Shown piece by piece: positions 47,584 through 58,331 of a stretch of DNA of 64,000 bases. Position 1 is the first letter of the stretch. Each line of letters begins with the position of its first letter. The DNA comes from Flavimaricola sp. (GTDB lineage: Bacteria; Pseudomonadota; Alphaproteobacteria; Rhodobacterales; Rhodobacteraceae). The stretch lies in NCBI GenBank assembly GCA_029255105.1, contig JAQWWH010000031.1:26716-90715 (forward strand). The letters run 5' to 3'. The notes under the pieces are model-generated. The model made no database searches. It was not told the DNA's origin and worked only from the letters and a program-made list of their open reading frames with translations. A program made the position numbers and the translations under genes.

Positions 47584-47783
47584 TGACTTTGCATCTTATG
47601 TTCCATCAGGCCTTGCCTCCGGCGGTCCGCGCGCACATTCGAAATCGGGTGTTTTGAAGCATCACACCTGCGAAGGAACCGTCGGGCACCCGCGCTCCGC
47701 CGAAAACTGGTATCGAGGGCGACACCGTGGCAGCACGCACCCGCCACCCTGAAAAGGTTTGCCCGCACGACGTCCAAATGGCG

Positions 47784-48599
47784 CTAGAGGGGTTCAAAGA
47801 AGCTGTCCCGATCAATCAGGCCCACTGCGGCCAGCCCCCTGACGCACCAGCCGGCAATGTCCAATTCCCACCAGCGTTTTGAGACGGACCAGTTTCTGGG
47901 CCGAGCATGGTGGTTGTTGTGCCAGCCTTCGCCCCAGGTCAGCACCGCGATCAGTATGTTGTTCGAGGAATTGTCCTTCGTCTCGTAGTTTCGATAGCCG
48001 TGTCCGTGCGCGATTATCGTTGAAAGGTTTGTTGTCGTAATTTGAAGGCTGGCTGGGATCAAGAAACCAAAGACGACCAGTACCGGATCAATCAGGACTA
48101 GAAGTGCTACCCATCCCCCCACGACAAGTAGGTAGTAGCGGTGCAGTTCTCGCTGGAAGGGGTCTCGCAGGACATCCTTTACCCGCCAACCCTCGACAAA
48201 GGGGTCCGGCCCTTTCCAAAGAAGGCTCCACCCATGTTGCTCAGGGCCATGAGGATCCCCTTCAGCGTCCGAATGCGCGTGGTGTGTGCGGTGGGTCCCG
48301 ACCCAACCCAAAGGGCTTCCAGTCATCCCGATAGCGGCAAAGACCGAAAAGGCGCGCTCGATCATCGGGTGAAGTTTGAAGGCCCGGTGGCAGATGCTGC
48401 GGTGGACGGTCACGGCCATGCCAAGGCAGGAGGTCGCGAAATAGACGACGAGGGCAAACAGCCAGAGCCCTCCCACTGGTCTCGAAAAGAAGGCCCAAAT
48501 AGCCATCGCCGCACCGCCGAACTGGACCGACTGTGCGATCCAAAGCCTCGGCTCGAACGACCGTCCCACCAATCGACCCATGCGTAGACGCAGGCTCAT
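47784..48599 (-). CDS. acyl-CoA/fatty acid desaturase
   Basis: Three His boxes: HRSICHRAF, HRTHHAHSD, GEGWHNNHHARP. Confidence 0.93.
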   Translation of the reverse strand: MSLRLRMGRLVGRSFEPRLWIAQSVQFGGAAMAIWAFFSRPVGGLWLFALVVYFATSCLGMAVTVHRSICHRAFKLHPMIERAFSVFAAIGMTGSPLGWVGTHRTHHAHSDAEGDPHGPEQHGWSLLWKGPDPFVEGWRVKDVLRDPFQRELHRYYLLVVGGWVALLVLIDPVLVVFGFLIPASLQITTTNLSTIIAHGHGYRNYETKDNSSNNILIAVLTWGEGWHNNHHARPRNWSVSKRWWELDIAGWCVRGLAAVGLIDRDSFFEPL

Positions 48600-48915
48600 G
48601 ACCGTGCTCCCCCAGCCAGTCCACACACTAATACTACCATTTGATGTGCCAAAACGCAATTTTACACATTACTGGTCGCGAGAGCCGTGGCGACCAGATG
48701 ACGCGCTTTCGGCGACGTCCCGACTTTATGGTTCCGCGTCGCCGTGTCAGCCCGCGCAAGTTCAGGTGACCAGCAGTCCATGGATCGAAACCACCTTTGC
48801 AAGTTCGGACCCGTTGGCCCCGCAGGGGGCCTGGGCGCAAAGGTGCCTTGATCCCAGTTCACGAACCACCTGGCGTCCAAGCCAACGCGCTTGACTCGAA
48901 TCCGCAGCGGCCATA

Positions 48916-48943
48916 TGACACCGATGTCATGACACCGATGTCA
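48916..48943. promoter_or_regulatory. tandem palindromic operator upstream of lacI-type gene
   Basis: TGACACCGATGTCA repeated twice back to back (48916..48929 and 48930..48943); each has TGACA/TGTCA arms. Confidence 0.7.
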
Positions 48944-48996
48944 CAAAGCTTCGGACATGATGGACCTCTGGAGGGAGGTCGCGGGAGGAGGGATCA

Positions 48997-50079
48997 ATGG
49001 CCACCATCTATGACGTTGCAAAACGTGCGGGCGTTTCACCCAAGACGGTCAGCCGCGTGCTGAACGGCGACGCCCCGGTCGGGCGCGAAACGCGCACCGC
49101 GGTTGAGCAGGCCATCGCAGATCTGGGCTATGTCCCGTCCAACGCCGCCCGCATGATGCGATCAAACCGGTCAGGCCTGATCGGCCTCATCACCGGAGCG
49201 ATTTCGCAGTCGCCGCATATCGACGAACCCAAAGGCCTGCCTGACCTTTACATCGTTCAGGGCGTCCAAAGCACCATCGCGCAATCTGGCAAGACGCTGA
49301 TGATCGCCGATACTGGCGGCCGGTTCGACCGGGTCGCCCCGTTGCTTCAGACTTTCCTGCAACATCGGGTCGAAGGTCTGATCTACGTTGCCGACTACCA
49401 TCAGGAAGTGGTCCTTCCGGCGATGCCCAAGGACAGCCCATTGGTTCTGGCCAACTGCTTTGACCGGATCGGCACCCCCGCCGTGCTGCCCGATGACCGC
49501 AAGGGTCAGCAAATGCTGGTCGAACGGATCATCAAGGCGGGCCATCAGCGCATCGGCTACCTGACCCTGCCCCGCAACATGTGTGCGACCAAGCTGCGGA
49601 CCGAGGGCTACAAGACCGCGCTTGCGTCTGCGGGGATTGCCTTTGATCCCAGCCTTGTCCTGCCCGCCTATGCCGAAAGTCAGGGCCAGAACAGCCAGCT
49701 TTTGTGGGACGCCATCGACCGGCTCTTGTCCCTTGACGTGCCACCGACCGTTCTGTGCTGCGGTAACGATGAAATGGCGATGCGGGTCTATGGAATCCTG
49801 AGGACACGGGGCATCCGGGTCCCCGAAGAGATGTCCATCGCAGGCTACGACAACCATGTCTCGATCGCCGAGACCCTGTTCCCGCCGCTTTCGACAGTCG
49901 GGCTGCCCTATGCAGCCATGGGCGTCCGGGCGGCAGAAAGACTGCTTTCGCTGATAGAAGGCGAAACACCCCAAAGCTCTGACCCAACGCTGGTGTCGGG
50001 GCCTATCTCCTGGCGGTCCTCTGTGACCGAACAGTCAACTTTGCACTACCTGAAATCCAAAGGGAGGACGACCCAATGA
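48997..50079 (+). CDS. LacI family transcriptional regulator
   Basis: MATIYDVAKRAGVSPKTVSRVLNGDAPVGRETRTAVEQAIADLGYVPSNAARMMRSNRSGLIGL. Confidence 0.95.
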   Translation: MATIYDVAKRAGVSPKTVSRVLNGDAPVGRETRTAVEQAIADLGYVPSNAARMMRSNRSGLIGLITGAISQSPHIDEPKGLPDLYIVQGVQSTIAQSGKTLMIADTGGRFDRVAPLLQTFLQHRVEGLIYVADYHQEVVLPAMPKDSPLVLANCFDRIGTPAVLPDDRKGQQMLVERIIKAGHQRIGYLTLPRNMCATKLRTEGYKTALASAGIAFDPSLVLPAYAESQGQNSQLLWDAIDRLLSLDVPPTVLCCGNDEMAMRVYGILRTRGIRVPEEMSIAGYDNHVSIAETLFPPLSTVGLPYAAMGVRAAERLLSLIEGETPQSSDPTLVSGPISWRSSVTEQSTLHYLKSKGRTTQ

Positions 50080-51338
50080 AACACCTGAAACTGACCGCCG
50101 GCGCCTTGGCGCTTGGCACTATTCTGGCTGGCCCCGCGCTGGCGCAGACTGAACTGACCATGTGGTATCATGGCGCTGGCAACGAAGTTGAGAGCAACAT
50201 CATCAACCAGATCGTCGCCGACTTTAACGCCAGCCAGTCCGACTGGTCCGTATCGCTCGAGTCTTTCCCCCAGGGTGCCTACAACGACAGCGTCGTTGCA
50301 GCCGCGCTGGCCGGCAACCTGCCCGACATCCTTGACGTCGACGGTCCCGTCATGCCGAACTGGGCATGGGCCGGCTACATGCAGCCGCTTCCCATCGATG
50401 AGAGCTTGATCGCCGACTTCCTCCCCGGCCCGAAAGGCTATTGGGATGGCGAGCTTTATTCCATCGGCCTCTGGGACGCCGCTGTTGCCCTTGTGACCCG
50501 CCAGTCGACCCTTGATGCCCTGGGTCTGCGCACCCCGAGCCTCGACAATCCCTGGACCGGCGACGAATTCATGGCCGCACTCGACGCTGCCAAGGCCTCG
50601 GGCGATTTTGAATTTGCCTTCGATCCCGGCATGGCCTGGACCGGCGAGTGGTACCCCTATGCCTTCAGCCCGTTCCTGCAGTCCTTTGGCGGCGACATCG
50701 TTGACCGTTCGACCTACATGACCGCCGAAGGCGCGCTGAACGGCGATGCGGCCATGGCATTTGGCGAGTGGTGGCAGAGCCTGTTTGCCGATGGTTACTC
50801 CCCCGGCACCAGCCAAGACCCCGCCGACCGCGACAACGGCTTTGTCGAAGGCAAGTATGCCTTTAGCTGGAACGGCAACTGGGCCGCTCTGGGCGCGCTG
50901 AATGCCCATGACGACACCCTGTTCCTGCCCGCACCTGACTTTGGCAACGGACCCAAGATCGGTGCAGCAAGCTGGCAGTTCGGCGTCTCGGGCACATCCG
51001 AGTATCCAGAGGGTGCAGCCGCATTCATCGAGTTCGCTCTGCAAGACCAATACCTTGCTGACTTCTCGAACGGCATTGGCCTGATCCCGGCCACCGCAGC
51101 CGCAGCACAGATGACCGAGAACTACGCCGACGGTGGCCCGATGGCTGTGTTCTTTGATCTGACCGAAGCTCAGGCCCTCGTCCGTCCGGTCACCCCCGGC
51201 TATGTCGTTGCCGCCAAGGTGTTTGAGAAGGCCCTGGCCGACATCGCGAACGGTGCCGACGTGGCCGACACCCTCGACGCCGCTGTCGACGAAATCGACA
51301 ACGATATCGAGGCCAATGGCGGCTACGGCCACATGTAA
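50076..51338 (+). CDS. sugar ABC transporter substrate-binding protein
   Basis: Signal peptide MKHLKLTAGALALGTILAGPALAQ; ELTMWYHGAGNEVESNIINQIVADFNASQSDW. Confidence 0.93.
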   Translation: MKHLKLTAGALALGTILAGPALAQTELTMWYHGAGNEVESNIINQIVADFNASQSDWSVSLESFPQGAYNDSVVAAALAGNLPDILDVDGPVMPNWAWAGYMQPLPIDESLIADFLPGPKGYWDGELYSIGLWDAAVALVTRQSTLDALGLRTPSLDNPWTGDEFMAALDAAKASGDFEFAFDPGMAWTGEWYPYAFSPFLQSFGGDIVDRSTYMTAEGALNGDAAMAFGEWWQSLFADGYSPGTSQDPADRDNGFVEGKYAFSWNGNWAALGALNAHDDTLFLPAPDFGNGPKIGAASWQFGVSGTSEYPEGAAAFIEFALQDQYLADFSNGIGLIPATAAAAQMTENYADGGPMAVFFDLTEAQALVRPVTPGYVVAAKVFEKALADIANGADVADTLDAAVDEIDNDIEANGGYGHM

Positions 51339-51401
51339 TCCTCCCTTGGGGGTCCGGCAGCGATGCCGGGCCCCCACTCTTCTCTCTCAGGAGCATCCGC
51401 A

Positions 51402-52481
51402 ATGACAAAGGGCACCAAGCTCACCCAGTCGAACCGCGCAGGATGGGCATTTGCCCTGCCCGGCTTTGGCCTGATGGTGGTTTTCATCATCCTGCCCTTT
51501 GTCTTTGCGATTGCGCTTTCGTTCACCAATCAGCGCCTGATTTCGCCCAACCCAACCAAGTTCGTGGGCCTTGCCAACTACCAGCAGCTTCTGGGCCTTG
51601 GCACGATCACGCTGGAGAGCGAGCGGGACGAGAACGGCGCGATCGTCTACGATGAAGACGGCGAGGCGCAGTTTCCCCGGCTGCGCGGATATACCCGCAA
51701 CAACCCCGATTATCCCCGCATCGACGGCATGCGTGAATGGTTCTCCTGGGGCAATGAAGAAAGCCGCACTTATGTGCTGGCCCGTGACGTCGTGTTCATG
51801 AAAGCCATTGTGAACACAGTGCTGTTCGTTCTGGTCGTGGCCCCGGTTCAGGCGGGGCTGGCCTTATGTCTGGCGCTGTTGATCAACCAGCGCCTCCGCG
51901 GCATCAACGTCTATCGCGCCATCTATTTCATGCCTGTTGTGGTCTCGATCGTGGTCGTTTCCCTGCTCTGGCGGTTTATCTATGATGGCAATGACGGGCT
52001 ATTGAACAACCTGCTCAGCGGACTGACCTTTGGGGCCTTTGAGGGCCGAGACTGGCTTGGAAGCCCCTCGACTGCGCTCGGGTCGATCATGGTGATGTCG
52101 ATCTGGCAGGCGGTCGGGTTTCACATGGTGATCTGGCTTTCGGGCCTGCAAACCATTTCGCCGACGCTATACGAGGCCGCCGATATCGAAGGTGCCGGCA
52201 AATTGCAGACCTTTCGCTATGTCACCTGGCCGGGTCTGCGCAATACGGCTGTTCTGATCCTGATCGTGATCACCATGCAGGCCTTTGCCCTGTTTGCGCA
52301 GATCGACGTAATGACCAATGGCGGCCCATTGGACAGCACCCAGACCATCGTATTTCAGGCCGTCGAACGCGGCTATGGCAAGCAGGATATTTCGGGCGGC
52401 TCGGCCATATCCGTGATCCTCTTCGTGATCGTGCTGACCATCAGCCTGATCCAGCGCTACCTCACCCGGGAGAAGAACTGA
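51402..52481 (+). CDS. sugar ABC transporter permease
   Basis: MalF-like TM protein; LQTISPTLYEAADIEGAGKLQTFRYVTWPGLRNTAVL. Confidence 0.92.
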   Translation: MTKGTKLTQSNRAGWAFALPGFGLMVVFIILPFVFAIALSFTNQRLISPNPTKFVGLANYQQLLGLGTITLESERDENGAIVYDEDGEAQFPRLRGYTRNNPDYPRIDGMREWFSWGNEESRTYVLARDVVFMKAIVNTVLFVLVVAPVQAGLALCLALLINQRLRGINVYRAIYFMPVVVSIVVVSLLWRFIYDGNDGLLNNLLSGLTFGAFEGRDWLGSPSTALGSIMVMSIWQAVGFHMVIWLSGLQTISPTLYEAADIEGAGKLQTFRYVTWPGLRNTAVLILIVITMQAFALFAQIDVMTNGGPLDSTQTIVFQAVERGYGKQDISGGSAISVILFVIVLTISLIQRYLTREKN

Positions 52482-53359
52482 TGGCAACTGTAACCGGAGA
52501 CAACCACCGCCTGCGTCTGGCCGTGCGCTATGCCGTGCTGACGCTGATCGCGATCATCTTTATCTTTCCACTGGTTTTCATGGTGATGTCGTCGCTGAAG
52601 CCCGATCAGCAATTGCTTGCCGATACCGGCTCTTTGCGGGCGTTCCTGCCGGTAGGCGATCTGAGCTTTGACAACTACCGCGACGCCTTCAAGCGGGCGC
52701 CGGTAGGCCTGTTCGTGTTCAACTCCATGCTCGTGACCGGCGTGACGGTTGTCCTGTCCTTGCTGATCTGTTCGCTGGCCGCGTTTTCCTTTGTGTTCCT
52801 GAACTGGACCGGCAAGGGCATCGTCCTGTCGATTATCCTTGCGACCCTGATCGTGCCGTTCGAAACCATCGCCATCCCCCTGTTGCTGATCGCGTCCAAG
52901 TTGCCGTGGATCGGGTTTGATGGGCTGACATTCGGCTGGCTCAATTCCTACCGCGTCCAGATCGTGCCCTTTATCGCAGATGGTCTGACGATCTATCTGT
53001 TTGTGCAGTACTTGAAAGACCTGCCAGGAGAGCTGATCGAAGCCAGCCGAGTTGAGGGGGCCACCTGGCTACAGATCTACCGCCGGGTTGTGATGCCGCT
53101 GTCCGGCCCGGTGCTGGCCACGGCCGCAATCCTGAAGTTTCTGGTGATGTACAACCAATACCTTTGGCCGCTTATCGTGGTGCAGCAGGAAAGCTACCGC
53201 CCGGTGATGGTCGGTCTGCAATACTTCTTCCAGCTTAACATCGCGTGGGGCGAGGTGATGGCCTACCTGAGCCTGATCACCATCCCCGTGCTCACCTTCT
53301 ATCTTGTCTTGCAACGCGCCTTCATCGCCTCGATCGCATCGACCGGCGTCAAGGGCTAG
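52481..53359 (+). CDS. sugar ABC transporter permease
   Basis: MalG-like; LPGELIEASRVEGATWLQIYRRVVMPLSGPVLATAAILKFLVMYNQYLWPLIVV. Confidence 0.92.
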   Translation: MATVTGDNHRLRLAVRYAVLTLIAIIFIFPLVFMVMSSLKPDQQLLADTGSLRAFLPVGDLSFDNYRDAFKRAPVGLFVFNSMLVTGVTVVLSLLICSLAAFSFVFLNWTGKGIVLSIILATLIVPFETIAIPLLLIASKLPWIGFDGLTFGWLNSYRVQIVPFIADGLTIYLFVQYLKDLPGELIEASRVEGATWLQIYRRVVMPLSGPVLATAAILKFLVMYNQYLWPLIVVQQESYRPVMVGLQYFFQLNIAWGEVMAYLSLITIPVLTFYLVLQRAFIASIASTGVKG

Positions 53360-53384
53360 CCCCCAACAATTCGGAGCTTAAACT

Positions 53385-54371
53385 ATGGTTCTTGCCCTCA
53401 AAGACCAATGGATCTGGGACAGCTGGTATGCCCACGACGGGACCCGCTGGCACGGCTACTTCCTCAAGGCTGACAAGTCGCTTGGCGATCCCGAATTGCG
53501 CCACTTCAACGTGAGCCAGGGACATGCCGTCAGTGATGACCTCATCAACTGGGAGCATCTTGGCACCTGCCTCGCCCCTTCGGACGGGCCCGCCTTTGAC
53601 GACACAACCACTTGGACGGGGTCGGTGTTGCAAGACGACGAGGGCCTTTGGCACCTGTTCTATACCGGTGGCGGATCGGCCGAAAAGGGCCTGTACCAGC
53701 GGATCGGGCATGCCACCTCAACCGACATGCACAACTGGCAACGCGTCGGCGATGGCCTGTGCCTCGACATGACGGGCCCGGTGGCGGACCTTTATGAAAA
53801 GGACCATGCGGTCGGTCACTGGCATGACCGGGCAATGCGGGATCCTTGGGTGATGAAGGACCCCGATGGCGACGGCTGGCTGATGTATTTCACCGCCCGC
53901 GCGCCGGGTATCGAAGAACCGAACGCCGGCGGGGCCATCGGCTTTGCCACTTCGCCCGACCTCTACAACTGGACGCTTGAACCGCCTGTCTACACCGGAT
54001 CCTTCGGTCAGCTTGAGGTGCCGCAGGTCTTTGAAATCGACGGTCAGTGGTATTGCCTGTTCTGTACCGCCTCGGTCCACTTTTCCAAGGAAGTGGCCGC
54101 CAAGATGACGCCGGTGACCGGCACTCACTACCTGATGGGCGACAGCCCGCGCGGGCCATGGCGTTTGCCCGACGGGCCGTTTCTGGACGGGGACCTGCCC
54201 TGTCGTCGCTATGCCTCTCGTCTGGTCGAGACGAAGAATGGTTGGGTCATCATGGGCTTTGCCGATAGTGGTCCAGACACCTTCATCGGGCACGTCATGA
54301 ACCCCGAACCCGTCGAGGTCGGCGTAGGCGGCCTCTTGACAGTGCGGCGCATGTCGCAAGCAGCGGAGTAG
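53385..54371 (+). CDS. five-bladed beta-propeller glycoside hydrolase (GH32/GH43/GH68-like)
   Basis: ALKDQWIWDSWYAHDGTRWHGYFLKADKS..., HAVSDDLINWEHLGTCL, WTGSVLQDDEGLWHLFYTG, MRDPWVMKDPDGDGWLMYFTAR. Confidence 0.8.
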   Translation: MVLALKDQWIWDSWYAHDGTRWHGYFLKADKSLGDPELRHFNVSQGHAVSDDLINWEHLGTCLAPSDGPAFDDTTTWTGSVLQDDEGLWHLFYTGGGSAEKGLYQRIGHATSTDMHNWQRVGDGLCLDMTGPVADLYEKDHAVGHWHDRAMRDPWVMKDPDGDGWLMYFTARAPGIEEPNAGGAIGFATSPDLYNWTLEPPVYTGSFGQLEVPQVFEIDGQWYCLFCTASVHFSKEVAAKMTPVTGTHYLMGDSPRGPWRLPDGPFLDGDLPCRRYASRLVETKNGWVIMGFADSGPDTFIGHVMNPEPVEVGVGGLLTVRRMSQAAE

Positions 54372-54376
54372 ACGCA

Positions 54377-55468
<1,092 letters not shown>

Positions 55469-56561
55469 GCGGGAACAGACGGAGGCGCCGGATCAGTCCG
55501 AAAGATTACGCGCCTGCAGCGCGGGCGCCTGCCATGGGAAAGGTGACCAAAGGGCCAAAGCTCTCTCATGGCCGCGGACAGTCGTGCGAAACGATTGGAC
55601 ACGCCCAAGTTTCGTCTCAAACGGTGAATTTCGTTGTATGGCCGAATTCAATCGGCCCCAATCCCAAGGTCCAACTGACCCCCGGCCATTCAATGGCACT
55701 TCGGCACTTGATACCGCAGCGGAAAGTCCTGAATAGCGCATCATGAGCTAACCTGTTGCAAGGTTTTCCAATGTTGATGCGCCGAATGTTTGTTCCGGCT
55801 TTTGCCATCCTCTTTATCGCAGCATGCTCCGGCAATGGGTGAGATCAACCACATGCGGCGGGGGATAACGGCCATTCCCGACGCCGTTCGACACCCGCGC
55901 CTCGATCAAGCTGCAGCGATCGCATCGATCCGTCTAGTAGCCTTGCACCGCCCCAGAACGGCCTCGCGGAGTTCGAGACCGGTGCCCCTCCCGGGGGAAC
56001 AGTTGAACGCAAGCAAAGACCACCGGCGCAACCGGCAGTGGTTTGGCTTTGGGCGTTTGCCAATATGACAACGTCCCCAAGGTAGTGGCCTTCAGATACG
56101 ATCCCTCTGAGTACGGGGGCGTTTTGAACATTGGAGGGCTGATAGCGGACTAGTGTGCCCTTCGGCTCGCCTAATCAAGAAGTCGGCCATCAGACTTGGT
56201 GCGTATTGGCCGTCTCGAGATTGCCAGTTAAAATGGAGATCATCTACTTCGCGACCGTCTCGTCGCGGTGGCACAGCCGCTTTGATGAGGCCCAGCGCAG
56301 CAAGCAGACCGCAAAGTAGAAAAGGCCGATTGCACCTTGTATCCAACGACTGACCCCAAGGGCGGTAGAGCGGACCTTCGCTGCTCGCACAAAACTATCG
56401 CTTGTCGTTATTGGAAGCCGACATTCATTCGATCATTCGGCCAGATGCTGGTGATGGAGGCCAAGCGATAAACAAATCGGTGGCACATCCAGCAAGTGGA
56501 TTGGCGCGAAGGGCATTTGGCTGTGCAATTTCCTTCCTATACACTGGATTTAGGAGGCCCA

Positions 56562-56760
56562 ATGCAGCGATCATCCTATCTTCCAACAGTCCATGTGGGC
56601 AAAGTCTGGCGGTTGATGTTGGCCGATCTTGGACTCAGCGCCGTGGCAGTCTTGCGCCGTGCGGGCCTGCCGAGTGGGCTGTTGCACGGTGACGGCAGCC
56701 GCATCACGCTGGATGAATTCTACGCACTTTGGGAGAGCTTTGACACAGCTGCAGATCACG
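56562..56760 (+). pseudogene. truncated AraC-family regulator (N-terminal fragment)
   Basis: MQRSSYLPTVHVGKVWRLMLADLGLSAVAVLRRAGLPSGLLHGDGSRITLDEFYALWESFDTAADH; resemblance lost afterwards, no AraC HTH downstream. Confidence 0.6.
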
Positions 56761-56784
56761 CGTCATGTAGGATGCTGCGAGGCG

Positions 56785-56877
56785 CTCGTGTTCAGTCAGG
56801 TGGTCGAGGAGCGCGATCGTCATCGCAGGATCGCCGAAGACTGTGGCCCATTCGCTGAAGCTCAGATTAAGGGGCCT
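56785..56877 (-). mobile_element. IS21-family IstB remnant
   Basis: Minus-strand RPLNLSFSEWATVFGDPAMTIALLDHLTEHE resembles the IstB C-terminal NLPFSEW..VFGD..LT.ALLDRLTHH segment; no full transposase around it. Confidence 0.65.
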
Positions 56878-56957
56878 CGGATACCGCCATTCGTACCCAT
56901 GAAAGGAGACCGGTGCTATCCGTGACGACCTAGGGATTCAGTAGCAACGCTTTGTCC

Positions 56958-58025
56958 TCAGAAAGGGGCCTCAATGCCAAGTTTTGCCGCTTCACGGCGC
57001 AATTCATCGGCTGTGTCGCCTGGCAAGCTGATCCCGTCCTTGCGCAGTTTGGTGTCTGACAGGGCTTCCAACTCACCAGGATAGTAGATTTGCTCGACCT
57101 TTGGCTGAGGCTTGGTCGCCTTGAGCTGGTCAATCATCCGCTCCATGTCGGCTTCAAATTCAATCAACGGGCGACAAGCGTCGATCCTGATCGCCATCAC
57201 AAAATGGCCAACCCCGCTCATTCCGTCGGGCATATAGGGGCCAATGACCGAGGTTCCGAATTGGCTTCCGCTAAGTACACCGGACAGCATGTCCATGATC
57301 GTTGAAATCGCATAGCCCTTGTGACCGGCCATCGGCAGGATCGTGCCAGCTATGCCGGCGGCGGGATCAACGGTGGCGTTGCCGTCAGCATCAATTGCCC
57401 AAGTGTCGGGGATAGCCTCGTGGCGTTGCCTTGCTAGGTAGAGCTTTCCGCGCGCTACAGCGGTATTGGCTATGTCCAAAATCATCGGTGGATAGCGCCC
57501 GGCGGGTGCCGCCCAGGACCACGGATTGTTGCCAACGCGCTTTTCCATCCCACCCCAGGGCGCCATGGCAGGGCTGGCATTGGTGGAAACGAACCCAATG
57601 CATCCGGCTTGGGTCGCCATCTTGCTAAAGTACATGGCCGTGCCAAAATGCCCTGAGTTGCGCACCGCGACCGCGCCCAATCCATGGGTTTTGGACAGGT
57701 CGATTGCCCGGGTCATTGCGGCCTTTGCCACGACCTGACCCATGCCGCCCTGACCATCCATTGTTGCAATCGCTCCGAAGCCGCCGTCTTCCTGCGGGAC
57801 TGCATTGCCATTCATCGCACCGCTGCGAAGTCGTGCGGCATACCAAAACAAGCGCATGATCCCATGGGACTGATGCCCCCAAAGGTCTGCCTGAACCAGC
57901 GTGTCTGCCACAAGGTCAGCCGCGTCACGGTTCACCCCCATGGCCTGATAGCAGGAGGATGCAAAGCCTGTCAGGGCTTGATGAGAAATGGGGTTCGACA
58001 TTTTGAGGGGGTCGCTTCTTGTCAT
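56958..58025 (-). CDS. Ldh family oxidoreductase (malate/L-lactate dehydrogenase type)
   Basis: DLWGHQSHGIMRLFWYAARLRSGAMN; NSGHFGTAMYFSKMATQAGCIGFVSTNASPAMAPWGGMEKRVGNNPWSWAAPAG; start possibly 57999. Confidence 0.9.
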   Translation of the reverse strand: MTRSDPLKMSNPISHQALTGFASSCYQAMGVNRDAADLVADTLVQADLWGHQSHGIMRLFWYAARLRSGAMNGNAVPQEDGGFGAIATMDGQGGMGQVVAKAAMTRAIDLSKTHGLGAVAVRNSGHFGTAMYFSKMATQAGCIGFVSTNASPAMAPWGGMEKRVGNNPWSWAAPAGRYPPMILDIANTAVARGKLYLARQRHEAIPDTWAIDADGNATVDPAAGIAGTILPMAGHKGYAISTIMDMLSGVLSGSQFGTSVIGPYMPDGMSGVGHFVMAIRIDACRPLIEFEADMERMIDQLKATKPQPKVEQIYYPGELEALSDTKLRKDGISLPGDTADELRREAAKLGIEAPF

Positions 58026-58331
58026 TGATGGACGCTACGAAACCGCCCCGCTCGCCTCAAGCAGATTTGTTCTGGCAATGCCGAAGCGGAGTACTTCCCG
58101 CTCTTGTTGTCGGAACAGCAGTTGTGATTTCTAAGGCAGATTGTTGACCCCGCGACAGACCTCCCGCCAGGTATCACGTTCCGAGATATCTCGGAGTACC
58201 AGACGCAGCACTACGTTCGGAAACCGGACCTTCGCTGCGGTTTGCACCGGGGTCCGCCGTGCGAACAAAACCACCTTTCATCGCAGTTGCACCAATGGCA
58301 GGTTTCGCGCCGAAAGCCTGCTTCAGCAAGA

